NCBI RefSeq assembly: GCF_039634365.2
Contig: NZ_CP155079.2
Span: 4,774,001 to 4,838,000 of the forward strand
DNA: 64,000 bases
Origin: Mucilaginibacter sp. PAMB04168
Lineage (GTDB): Bacteria; Bacteroidota; Bacteroidia; Sphingobacteriales; Sphingobacteriaceae
Direction of reading: 5' to 3'
Position numbers and translations under genes: made by a program. The notes beneath the pieces were generated by a model, which saw only the letters and a program-made list of their open reading frames with translations, searched no databases and was not told the origin of the DNA. Below, piece after piece: positions 25,402-33,825 of this stretch; the stretch's first letter is position 1, and every line of letters begins with the position of its first letter.

Positions 25402-26883
25402 TTATAAAGGCAATGCTATGGTAAATTCGCTACCCTGGTTAACGTTACTTTTAACAGTGATATAACCACCGTGCGCTTCTACAACATACTTTACATAGCT
25501 GAGGCCCAAACCAGTACCTTTTACGTTGTGAACATTACCGGTATGCACTCTGTAAAACTTATCAAAAATGTAAGGTATATCTGCAGCAGGTATCCCTATT
25601 CCATTATCGGTCATTCTGAGGAAGGTAAAGTTATTTTCCTGATAACACCTAATAGCTATTTGAACCGTTTCCCCAGAATATTTAATGGCATTGTCAATCA
25701 GGTTAACCAGCACATTTCTCAAATGATCAGGATCGGCTTGTATGTTCTTCATTGCATCTGGAACGCTGACCGAAAAATCCACCTGTTTAACCGCTCGCAA
25801 CTTTTCGGCCTTAACAATATCTTGTAACACATGAAGCACATCTACCTCCTTTATATGAAGGCTAAGGTTCTTTTGCTCATATGCCGATATGTTGAGCACC
25901 TTAGTGACCATATCGTTTAACCGGCTCAGTTCGTTTCTCGACACCTCCAGGTATCGGGCGGTCTTTTCCTTGTCTGCTAATGCATTAAAGCTTTGCATCC
26001 CTTCAATAGCGGCCGATATGGTAGCGATCGGGGTTTTCAGTTCATGTGTCATGTTGTCTATAAAATCGTCTTTCATGTCGGCCAGGCGCTTTTGTCGCAA
26101 AATAGTCCGCATCATGGAGATATAGGTAATTGTAGTAATAACCAGCAATACCACAGACGATAGCACCTGAACAAGCATGCCCGAAATAATTTTAACAGGA
26201 TTGGTATGGAAGTTAACGGACATCCAGCGTTTGCCGCTGGTATAAGCTATGGTTCCTGATGCCCGGTAAGCTATAAAGCCCTCATACTTTGGCGGAACCC
26301 ATTCACCGCTTGAACACATAAATAATGGCTGAATAAATCGCGTTACATCTGCAATGTTTGCTTTTGCCAGATTAGCATAGAAGTAACGCATTATCTTTGC
26401 ACTATCTGCTTTGAAATACAATGGCGAACATAAATTGGCAGGTACGGGGAATAACTTTTTCAGCGTATCTAAGGCTCTTTTATTTTCAGCTGCTGTACCT
26501 AGTGCACTATACTTAAGTTTTTTTGTTGGAAGAATAACTTTAACACGCCCTATATAGGTAGCCTGACCATCTTGCACTTCCGGAATACCGGCCAAGGGCA
26601 GGCTATCGCGGTTGAGATGAATGATAAGAGAGTCATTACCCACAAAAATTTCGCCCGCATAACGATTAAAAGCGATTATTTTAGGCTGAATCAACTTTGC
26701 AACCTCGTCATTATATTCTGCATGAAACTTGTTTAGGGCACCGGCTAATGCTTTTTGCACCTGATTACGAATTCTTCCATGTTCGTACAGGTAAGTTTTA
26801 TGCACCCAGTCTATCTGAAAAACCAGGGTTCCAATTACCGATGCGGTAAGTATAATGGTCAAAACAGTCATTTTCCATTTCAT
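25402..26883 (-). CDS. Sensor histidine kinase, membrane-bound
   Basis: About 493 residues. TM1 is near the start (MTVLTIILTASVIGTLVF), then a periplasmic sensor region of about 215 residues with two Cys, then TM2 (SSVVLLVITTITYISMM). HisKA has the H-box DNMTHELKTPIATIS (His280 counted from this start); HATPase_c has NLIDNAIKY (N), DNGIGIPAADIPYIFDKFYRV (G1/F) and GTGLGLSYVK (G2). The frame is open to 26925, but the ATG at 26881-26883 puts a basic residue and TM1 directly at the N-terminus. It phosphorylates the OmpR-type regulator encoded next. The signal is unknown. Confidence 0.92.
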   Translation of the reverse strand: MKWKMTVLTIILTASVIGTLVFQIDWVHKTYLYEHGRIRNQVQKALAGALNKFHAEYNDEVAKLIQPKIIAFNRYAGEIFVGNDSLIIHLNRDSLPLAGIPEVQDGQATYIGRVKVILPTKKLKYSALGTAAENKRALDTLKKLFPVPANLCSPLYFKADSAKIMRYFYANLAKANIADVTRFIQPLFMCSSGEWVPPKYEGFIAYRASGTIAYTSGKRWMSVNFHTNPVKIISGMLVQVLSSVVLLVITTITYISMMRTILRQKRLADMKDDFIDNMTHELKTPIATISAAIEGMQSFNALADKEKTARYLEVSRNELSRLNDMVTKVLNISAYEQKNLSLHIKEVDVLHVLQDIVKAEKLRAVKQVDFSVSVPDAMKNIQADPDHLRNVLVNLIDNAIKYSGETVQIAIRCYQENNFTFLRMTDNGIGIPAADIPYIFDKFYRVHTGNVHNVKGTGLGLSYVKYVVEAHGGYITVKSNVNQGSEFTIALPL

Positions 26884-26936
26884 AAAATTTAATTTTTGAC
26901 CGAATATATCTTCACTGATCAGCAAGTTGGATTTCT

Positions 26937-26953
26937 GTTAACATACGTTAACA
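26937..26953. promoter_or_regulatory. Direct repeat upstream of the two-component operon, candidate autoregulatory site
   Basis: GTTAACA occurs at 26937-26943 and again at 26947-26953, a 10-bp period as expected for tandem binding of an OmpR-type regulator. It lies about 55 bp upstream of the kinase ATG. Confidence 0.4.
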
Positions 26954-27009
26954 CTATTTAAGAAACAATAATGAACGCATGATCTAAAAAGCAAAAATAG
27001 CAATCTGCA

Positions 27010-27427
27010 TTACGTCTCTATAAGCTCTAACCACTGCTTAATTATGTGCTGCAAGGCCTCTTGCTTAACCTCCAAATCCTCCATCGAGAATATCTTTACC
27101 ATGCGCCGGCCATCGGCATAGTCACCTTCCAGCAGCCCGGTCGTATCCTCAATGGTGACGCCGGTAGGAAAAATGAGCAGCAAGTGATCTTTTTTGCCGC
27201 AGGTTAAGTACAATAAGGTCTCTCTTGTACTCCTTAGCATTAAAAGCTTGCATGTGGCCGGTGTAAAAAAAGCTGGGCGAGTTCCATTTAATCTGTTCGC
27301 CAATTTGATCACTGGCTAATAAAATTACCTGCCTGATGGCTTTTACCAGTGACTGAGCGGGTTCGTTAAGTTTGGTAATATATTCGTTTACGGCGGCAGG
27401 GTTAGAAGTATCTGTTAGTTTGGCCAT
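27010..27427 (-). pseudogene. DUF1801 family protein, interrupted by a frameshift
   Basis: Two overlapping frames together make one DUF1801 protein of about 138 residues. The 5' frame (ATG at 27425-27427) gives VKAIRQVILLASDQIGEQIKWNSPSF, FFYTGHMQAF and KEYKRDLIVLNL; the 3' frame continues KKDHLLLIFPTGVTIEDTTG, LLEGDYADGRRM and the helical end. They join at the A6 run of the coding strand (plus-strand T6 near 27190-27195): one A fewer restores a continuous reading frame. Likely a real indel or a sequencing error in a homopolymer. Members of the family have a YdhG-like fold of unknown function. No partner genes are evident. Confidence 0.75.
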
Positions 27428-27684
27428 GTTTAATGTAAGGGTTTAATTCCATACACGATTGCACAATTCAGATACTTCACTGCCCATTTTACTTTTAACA
27501 GTTTGTTTAATGGTGACGTAATGCCTGAGCCGGATGGGTTGCTTTGGTAATTTTATAAAGTTTAGTCAACTAATATATTAAATAATAGCGCTTAAATCAA
27601 CGGCTTGTTATGCAATTATAACTTAAAGTCGTTGCGATACTGGCTTCCATACCTTAACATTGTATTGTTCATCAATCAACTATC

Positions 27685-28557
27685 ATGCTCCACCTCTGCT
27701 GTATAGGGCATATTACCCTCGATAAAGTTGTTCACAACCTAAACGAACGGTATTTAGCCGGCGGTACATCTTACTATTTTTCACATGCGCTGAGCCGTAT
27801 GCATATAGCTTACCAACTCATAACTGCCGTTGGAGAAAGTGAGTTACCGGTGGTAAATGAACTTCGTGCCAAAGGGATACCTGTTGAAGTTTTACCCAGT
27901 AAGCACTCAGTATACTTCGAAAATATTTATGCAGCTAACCAAGATCACCGCACCCAACGCGTACTTCAAAAAGCCGATCCATTTATGGTTGAACAACTAC
28001 AGGATGTTAATGCCCGAACATTTCACTTAGGGCCACTACTGGCTGATGATATGCCGATTGCCGTTATCAAATATTTGGCTAGTAAAGGAAAGGTATCGCT
28101 TGATGTGCAGGGCTACTTGCGCGAAGTGCGTAATTTTGAGGTACACGCCATTGATTGGCCTGAGAAGCAGGAAGCGCTGCAATATGTATCCATACTGAAA
28201 GCGAACGAAGCAGAACTGGAAGTACTTACAGGAAGTAAAAGCATTGAGCAAGGTGGCCGAATGTTAGCCATGTGGGGCGTAAAAGAAGTAGTGGTTACTT
28301 TAGGCAGCATGGGCTCGGTTATTTTGAGCGATGGCCATTTTTATACCATTCCCGCTTACCCGCCTGTAGCAGTAACAGATGCCACCGGTTGCGGCGACAC
28401 TTACATGGCCGGTTATCTATATCAACGCAGTAAGGGTGCTAATATTCAGCAAGCGGGTGAGTTTGGCGCAGCGATGGCCAGTCTTAAAATTGCAACATCA
28501 GGACCATTTACCGGGACAGAGCAGGATGTACTCAATTTTATGAGGCTAAGCCTATAG
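27685..28557 (+). CDS. PfkB family carbohydrate kinase
   Basis: A 290-residue ribokinase-like protein. The N-terminal substrate-side motif is reduced to LAGGTSYYFSHALSRM. The C-terminal PfkB signature is clear in VTDATGCGDTYMAGYLY, where GCGD carries the catalytic Asp and the anion hole. TLGSMGSVI precedes it as usual. It would phosphorylate a sugar or nucleoside-like substrate, but nothing in the sequence or neighbours says which. It is somewhat shorter than typical ribokinase. Convergent with the AsmA-like gene, with one base between them. Confidence 0.87.
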   Translation: MLHLCCIGHITLDKVVHNLNERYLAGGTSYYFSHALSRMHIAYQLITAVGESELPVVNELRAKGIPVEVLPSKHSVYFENIYAANQDHRTQRVLQKADPFMVEQLQDVNARTFHLGPLLADDMPIAVIKYLASKGKVSLDVQGYLREVRNFEVHAIDWPEKQEALQYVSILKANEAELEVLTGSKSIEQGGRMLAMWGVKEVVVTLGSMGSVILSDGHFYTIPAYPPVAVTDATGCGDTYMAGYLYQRSKGANIQQAGEFGAAMASLKIATSGPFTGTEQDVLNFMRLSL

Positions 28558-28558
28558 C

Positions 28559-30985
28559 CTATTTGTGATCCTTGTTCCAGCCAATTTTTATTTTGCCGTT
28601 CTCGTCGTCACGGGCGGCCAGGTGCAGTACAATGCCTTTAAACCGGCGTTTTTGTAATTCTTCCTTGTCGGTTATATCCTCATCTTTTTTAGGATTACGA
28701 AGCGGTATGTCCAGCGCAATGTCAGTACCCTTGGTTAGGGCATAAACGCCTGCTATATCGGCATTCAGTACACTTGAACTAAATTGCATTGGTCGGATAA
28801 AGATCTTTTCGCCGCGTACGTCAAAATGAGCATCCAGTTTTGGTATCTCAATGTTTTTTAAATCACGAAAAGGAAAAGCGAACTTACCCACCTTTATCAG
28901 CGGCTCGTAATTAAGCAGTGCCCCATTGCGCAAGCTTACATTCACTGTACCGTTTATTGAACGCGGCACCAGATCGCCTTTGTCGGTCACCCCGCCAGTA
29001 ATGCTGGTTTTTGCTGAAAGAAAGCCTTTCAGGTTTTCATAAGTAGGTGTTGATAGTCCAAAGTTGCTAAAAGATTGGAAAAACTCACGGATGTTTACAT
29101 TTAAAACAGTAGTATTCAATGCAAAACGGTTTAAGGCATCGCCCTGTGTTACCCGCCCATTAAGTTGCAGAGAGCCACCTGCATGCTTTACACCAACATT
29201 TTTGAGAATAACACCATCAGATGTGGTAATCAGATCGGCCTTGACATCGGTAGCCAAAAACTTGCGATAATACACCTTGGCTACTTCCATGTGCATTTCA
29301 GCGTTCCCCTTATCTAAAACGTTACTTAACTGGTCAACAACGTTGCCACTATTTCCCCGTGGTGCCGCACTGGCCTTTACGCGCCTGCGGGCAGCCAGAA
29401 ATCCTAAAAACTCATTTAATCTAAGTTCAGGGCTTTTGATATTCCAAGTGAGTAAGATCTTTTCCGGTGCGTTGTAATACAGGTTTAAAAAGTTGTTTAC
29501 CCTACCCTCCATCGTTACTACACTATGCCCGCTTTGCAGCCTTATGTTGTTAAGTATCAAATCATCTTTAATAAAATTAAGAGATAATGAGGTGTTTTTA
29601 AAGGCAAGATTACGAGGCAGATAGACTGCATCAGCATCTTTAAAGCTAATTAGTCCGGCAATTACAGGCTTATTCAGGCGGTAGTTAACCACATCTGCCT
29701 TATAGCGTAGCTTTACGTTAGCTGTTCCCCTGGTAAACTTGGCCACATCGCCAAAAGTATAATTCAAATTAGCAAGCGGGAACTTGGCTTGAAAATTCCC
29801 TGTAGCAATAGGTTTTTTAAGGTTAATGATGCTCCCGGTATCAATTACAAATGGCAAATGATTATACCTGCCCGAGAACCGAAAAAGCCTTATGGTTGAA
29901 TTTTCATCGTCATAGCCTTTGTTTGCCGCAGCATGGTTGTTAAATTCGGCATCAAAGCTACAACTGTCAATTTTGCCGCCAGGTATACTCAGCGTGTTAT
30001 TTCGTATGTTTCCTGTTACATGTAACAACGGATCACCGCCACCAAAGCTGCCGGCAATTTTTGCGTTGATTTTTATAGGCTTGGTCAGGTTAAATTTATC
30101 AAGCGTTATCCTTATGTTTTCGGCCAGCAGTGCCGAAGCATTTCGCCATGTTATCTCGTTAGCTATAACCAGTATTTTAAACTCAGTTTCCTTTTTAGCA
30201 GTCATAAATGAAGCGTTGATCTGGAATGGATCCTGACCTATAGTCAGATTTTTGGAGGTAACTTTAATTTTGCCGTTATCCTCATTGTATCCGGCAATCA
30301 TTTGCCCTGCAATGGTTTTGTCTTTTAAAAAGGTTCCTTTTAAAGTATTAAATGCCAAGCTCTTTGTTAAAACGTTCAATTGCAAATCGGCTCGCCAGCC
30401 TGTGTCGGGATAATTCATTTTCCCGGCCAGTTGGTTGATATAAAACTGGAAAAGCTTGTTATTTTTTTGGTTGTTTACGGCAAAGCTTACTTTTTTTAAA
30501 GTGAACTTTCCAAACTCGGCCGAACTGCCGCCGTCGTCACTTTGCTCCGTTTTAGGTTGCTGCTTCTTCTTTTTAAAGACAGAAGTATTGCTATAGCCGG
30601 TACTATCTTTATATAAGTCGATTGCGGCATTGCTAATGTCAATATTACTTATCCGAATGGTGCCCCGCAGTAAGGAAGCTGTGTTTATAGAGACATCAAA
30701 GTCTTTGGCATCTAATAGGGTGTGCCGATGCTCAGGCCAGCGCTTGTCTTTAATCAGCACGTTTTTGAGCGTTACCGATATTCCGGGGAAACCCTTAAAA
30801 AAAGTAGTTTCCATATCGCCTATGGTTAACTTACCATCCAGATTCTTGTTAAGGGTACTGGTGATAAGCGTAAGTACTTTACCTTTATTAGTGTTGATAT
30901 AAATCAGCAACCCTACAGAAAGCAATACAAACAAAAGAATTATACCTGCTACAACCTTTAAAACTATTTTTAACCACTTAGGCAT
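28559..30985 (-). CDS. AsmA family protein
   Basis: About 808 residues. One N-terminal membrane helix (IVLKVVAGIILLFVLLSVGLLIYI) is followed by the AsmA N-terminal region (LTSTLNKNLDGKLTIGDMETTFFKGFPGISVTLKNV has the typical layout) and a long beta-rich body. The last 200 residues form an AsmA_2-like C-terminal part with LKGFLSAKTSITGG and NGTVNVSLRNGAL. These bridge-like proteins are implicated in lipid transport and outer-membrane assembly. The frame is open to 31075, but the ATG at 30983-30985 (MPKWLKIVLKV) places the helix at the N-terminus. Monocistronic. Confidence 0.85.
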   Translation of the reverse strand: MPKWLKIVLKVVAGIILLFVLLSVGLLIYINTNKGKVLTLITSTLNKNLDGKLTIGDMETTFFKGFPGISVTLKNVLIKDKRWPEHRHTLLDAKDFDVSINTASLLRGTIRISNIDISNAAIDLYKDSTGYSNTSVFKKKKQQPKTEQSDDGGSSAEFGKFTLKKVSFAVNNQKNNKLFQFYINQLAGKMNYPDTGWRADLQLNVLTKSLAFNTLKGTFLKDKTIAGQMIAGYNEDNGKIKVTSKNLTIGQDPFQINASFMTAKKETEFKILVIANEITWRNASALLAENIRITLDKFNLTKPIKINAKIAGSFGGGDPLLHVTGNIRNNTLSIPGGKIDSCSFDAEFNNHAAANKGYDDENSTIRLFRFSGRYNHLPFVIDTGSIINLKKPIATGNFQAKFPLANLNYTFGDVAKFTRGTANVKLRYKADVVNYRLNKPVIAGLISFKDADAVYLPRNLAFKNTSLSLNFIKDDLILNNIRLQSGHSVVTMEGRVNNFLNLYYNAPEKILLTWNIKSPELRLNEFLGFLAARRRVKASAAPRGNSGNVVDQLSNVLDKGNAEMHMEVAKVYYRKFLATDVKADLITTSDGVILKNVGVKHAGGSLQLNGRVTQGDALNRFALNTTVLNVNIREFFQSFSNFGLSTPTYENLKGFLSAKTSITGGVTDKGDLVPRSINGTVNVSLRNGALLNYEPLIKVGKFAFPFRDLKNIEIPKLDAHFDVRGEKIFIRPMQFSSSVLNADIAGVYALTKGTDIALDIPLRNPKKDEDITDKEELQKRRFKGIVLHLAARDDENGKIKIGWNKDHK

Positions 30986-31105
30986 TTTGCGCAATTTATT
31001 ATAGAAGCCTGAAAGTGGTTGATTTGTTTGATACCGCCTCAAAGGGTGTAACCGAAGAGCGGTTAGTTCCAGCAAATAATTTTATTTAGGCTAAACGCGC
31101 ATTAC

Positions 31106-32050
31106 TTACAAGCTAAGTTCCATCTGTATATTACAACGCTCGTAAGGAGAGGGTATACCTGTAACCTTTTTAAAGCCCAGCTTATGATAAAGATTAATGG
31201 CTGGTTTCAGGACAGTATTACTTTCCAGGTAAAGTTTATCGGCACCGGCTTGGCGGGCTTTTTCTATAGCAGCATTGCCCAGCAGCCAGCCTATACCTTT
31301 GCCCTTTGCTTTAGGCGATACAGCCATTTTTGCTAATTCATAGGTTTGGTTTTCCATTTTAATAAGCGCACACGTACCTACAGGTTCGTTTTGATATAAA
31401 GCAAAAAGTATGTATCCACCCTTATCAAGAATATACTCTTCCGGATGATCCAATGATTTATAATCAGAAGTTTCCATTTTAAAATAGGTGGTTATCCACT
31501 CTTCATTAAGTTGCTTAAAAGCTAGCTTCCATTCCGGACGATAGGCTATTACTTCTACTTCTTTACTTTCACGCAGCTTTTTTTCATCCTGCACACGTTT
31601 GAGCAGGTCTTTCTGTGCCAACAGGTATTCCCACTCTTCAATCGCTTTCCAAATGTTGTATTGCGTTTTTTGCAGTGCATTTTCAACAGCTGCATTTACA
31701 TCAGCATATTGATCTTGTATCCGTTCATTAATGGCCAGGCCCAATTCTGTAAGCTTTACAAAGTTTTTACGGCCGTCTGTATCATTCCCGCCTTTTGATA
31801 CAATACCATCCTGAATCATCTCTTTTACAATATTGCTTACCGATGGGTGAGAGTGGCCAATCTCCTGCGCAATCTGCATGATTGATTTTTCTTCACCCAT
31901 AGAGAGTGCATAAAAGACCGGCAGCCACTTGGGTTGCATAGCAATATTGTATAATTCATACACTTTACCGGCTTGCTCTGTAAGTGTTTCGCTCAAGCGG
32001 CGCAGACGGCTACCTAGTGCCATCTTACCCATTTTATCGAAAATATCCAT
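31106..32050 (-). CDS. MarR-GNAT fusion: HTH regulator with C-terminal acetyltransferase domain
   Basis: About 314 residues in two domains. The N-terminal half is a MarR-type winged helix (SIMQIAQEIGHSHPSVSNIVKEM recognition helix, DGRKNFVKLTELG wing). The C-terminal half is a GNAT domain with FALYQNEPVGTCALIKM, the acetyl-CoA loop KAKGKGIGWLLGNAAIEKA and NLYHKLGFKKV. Such fusions are known in bacteria; whether the acetyltransferase acts on a ligand, an antibiotic or a protein is not clear. The ATG at 32048-32050 is chosen because the upstream extension covers a pair of TTACGTA repeats that look like an operator. Confidence 0.87.
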   Translation of the reverse strand: MDIFDKMGKMALGSRLRRLSETLTEQAGKVYELYNIAMQPKWLPVFYALSMGEEKSIMQIAQEIGHSHPSVSNIVKEMIQDGIVSKGGNDTDGRKNFVKLTELGLAINERIQDQYADVNAAVENALQKTQYNIWKAIEEWEYLLAQKDLLKRVQDEKKLRESKEVEVIAYRPEWKLAFKQLNEEWITTYFKMETSDYKSLDHPEEYILDKGGYILFALYQNEPVGTCALIKMENQTYELAKMAVSPKAKGKGIGWLLGNAAIEKARQAGADKLYLESNTVLKPAINLYHKLGFKKVTGIPSPYERCNIQMELSL

Positions 32051-32060
32051 ACTTATTAAA

Positions 32061-32080
32061 TTACGTAGGAAATTACGTAA
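32061..32080. promoter_or_regulatory. Paired TTACGTA repeats upstream of the MarR-GNAT gene, candidate operator
   Basis: TTACGTA at 32061-32067 and TTACGTAA at 32073-32080 lie 10-30 bp upstream of the start. Each contains the palindrome TACGTA. MarR proteins often repress their own gene from such sites. Confidence 0.4.
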
Positions 32081-32236
32081 ATAAAAACCAATAATCAAAA
32101 TTTGAGATTATGCTCGTACAACTATAGTAACCTGTACTGTCCTGAATGATGTTATCAGCTCATGTTTTAATTGTAGTTTAGTGATACCAATTAAGCCGTA
32201 TGTATCTCAATCACGTACAGGCATCACATACCTACT

Positions 32237-33607
32237 ATGAAAATAAGACCTTACTTGTTTTTGGCTGCTACTTGCGCTGCAGTAGTATTTGCATCTGCCG
32301 CCCAGGCGCAAATCGGCAAACGTTTTCCGTCGGAGCGTAAAGTTGTTAAAGATCCGGTTACCGGTGTAATGCTAACCTTTCTGACCAGCACACCCGCTGG
32401 TGACACTAAAATTTACCAAACGCATCCGCAGTGGACGGCAGACGGGCAATGGCTGGTATTTCGCTCCAATCGTGCAAAAGGAGAAGCCATGGCAGTTAAT
32501 GAAAAGTATGGCGATATAGTTCAAATAACCGAAGGAGGCTATACCGGTATGCTGAACCTGGCACGTAAATCAATGAAGTTGTATCATATGCGTAATGTTG
32601 GCCCGGCAACCGAAGGGCCCGGCCGCGGGCGTCCCTTGGAGGTGGTTGAAGTTGATTTGGCCAAAGTATTAACCGACAGTAAAGCCGGCAAAATGCAACC
32701 GGCCAGCACCTATCAACGCGTTTGCGGAACCATACCGGCCGAAATGGGTGCAGGTGGCGACATGGCGTTGGATGCCGATGAAGATAAAGTATACTTCCAT
32801 GTTGGACGCACTGAAGCTGCCAAACATTTGGCTGCTGATGCCAAAGTGGAGGGCACTTTCGGTCCGCGTAATATGGGCGCCGGCCCTAACGGCCTGGCCA
32901 GCATGAATGTAAAAACCGGCGAAATTAAATACATTGTATCCGTTCCTTTTCAGATTGGACATATACAGGTTAACCCCTGGGTACCAGGCGAAATTGTATT
33001 TTGCTGGGAAACGGGAGGCAAATCACCACAACGCACCTGGACAGTTAAGGCCGATGGTAGCGGCTTACGACCCTTATACCCCGAAAGCCAATATGAGTGG
33101 GTTACCCATGAAGCCGTTATAACGCCTGATGAGGTAGCCATTGCTATTATGGGGCACCGCAAAGTGCCAGGTACAGGCGATGCTGCAGCCGGCACTCCGG
33201 TAGGTGGCGCCAATCCTGGTCAGGAAGCAGCGTGGGGACCATCGGGCACGCGCGAAAAACCTACCGGACTGGGCATTGTAAACCTGCGTACACGCGAAAT
33301 GACCATTGCTGGACAAACACCAAGCGGTAGCGGTCTTTGGCATGTGGGCGGCTCAAAAGATGGGCGCTGGGCCGTAGGTGATGATTTTTCGCGGAGCATA
33401 TATCTTATCGACCGTCACACCAGTGAGATGATGATGCTCTCTACCGGGCATAAAACCACCGCGGCCGACCACCCGCACCCAACCTTTAGTCCGGATGGTA
33501 CACGTATTGAAATCCAATCGGCCATGTTATCGGCTGATGGAAGGGCCATGAACATTTGCATTATCCCCGTACCGGATGCCTGGTTAAAGCGTACTTATAA
33601 GCAGTAA
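32237..33607 (+). CDS. PL22-like oligogalacturonate lyase (secreted beta-propeller)
   Basis: A 456-residue protein with a signal peptide ending in AQAQ. Repeated propeller blades include IYQTHPQWTADGQWLVFRSNR, RTWTVKADGSGLRPLYPES and DHPHPTFSPDGTRIEI. WVTHEAV and HPHP occupy the places of the metal-binding His residues of PL22 oligogalacturonate lyases, and the opening with a conserved TG...LT after the leader also fits. A general TolB-like propeller is the alternative. It would trim unsaturated galacturonate from oligogalacturonides in the periplasm, in line with the PL4 and GH28 genes. Monocistronic; a large inverted repeat follows the stop. Confidence 0.72.
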   Translation: MKIRPYLFLAATCAAVVFASAAQAQIGKRFPSERKVVKDPVTGVMLTFLTSTPAGDTKIYQTHPQWTADGQWLVFRSNRAKGEAMAVNEKYGDIVQITEGGYTGMLNLARKSMKLYHMRNVGPATEGPGRGRPLEVVEVDLAKVLTDSKAGKMQPASTYQRVCGTIPAEMGAGGDMALDADEDKVYFHVGRTEAAKHLAADAKVEGTFGPRNMGAGPNGLASMNVKTGEIKYIVSVPFQIGHIQVNPWVPGEIVFCWETGGKSPQRTWTVKADGSGLRPLYPESQYEWVTHEAVITPDEVAIAIMGHRKVPGTGDAAAGTPVGGANPGQEAAWGPSGTREKPTGLGIVNLRTREMTIAGQTPSGSGLWHVGGSKDGRWAVGDDFSRSIYLIDRHTSEMMMLSTGHKTTAADHPHPTFSPDGTRIEIQSAMLSADGRAMNICIIPVPDAWLKRTYKQ

Positions 33608-33625
33608 AGAGGTCTTTAGCATCAC

Positions 33626-33662
33626 CTGTATGATAATTGTTTATGCAACAATTATCATACAG
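33626..33662. terminator. Large inverted repeat after the PL22-like gene
   Basis: A 16-bp perfect stem (33626-33641 with 33647-33662) around the loop TATGC, 19 bp after the stop codon. There is no T-run on either side, so it is either a terminator of the weaker kind or a message-stabilising hairpin. The remaining bases to 33825 hold only a 15-codon frame of no note. Confidence 0.5.
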
Positions 33663-33825
33663 ATTCCATGAAAAAATATGCTGCTAAACACCTGGTTTGG
33701 CAAGTAGCTAAATAGTGATTTATTGCATACTTTCAGCTAGACGCAGCCCACACTACGCCAGCGTAGCATGACATAAGCCTTGCATCTTATAACACATGCA
33801 GTTTAACTATTGCAGGTCAGGCGAA

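Noticed and set aside
27149-27312. Programmed frameshifting at the A6 run of the DUF1801 gene
   Set aside because: The phase of the run does not give the A-AAA-AAG -1 slippery site; a +1 shift or loss of one A is needed, so an indel or sequencing error is simpler.
33664-33720. Short frame MKKYAAKHLVWQVAK after the PL22-like gene
   Set aside because: Only 15 codons, with no initiation signal and no known family; too short to call.
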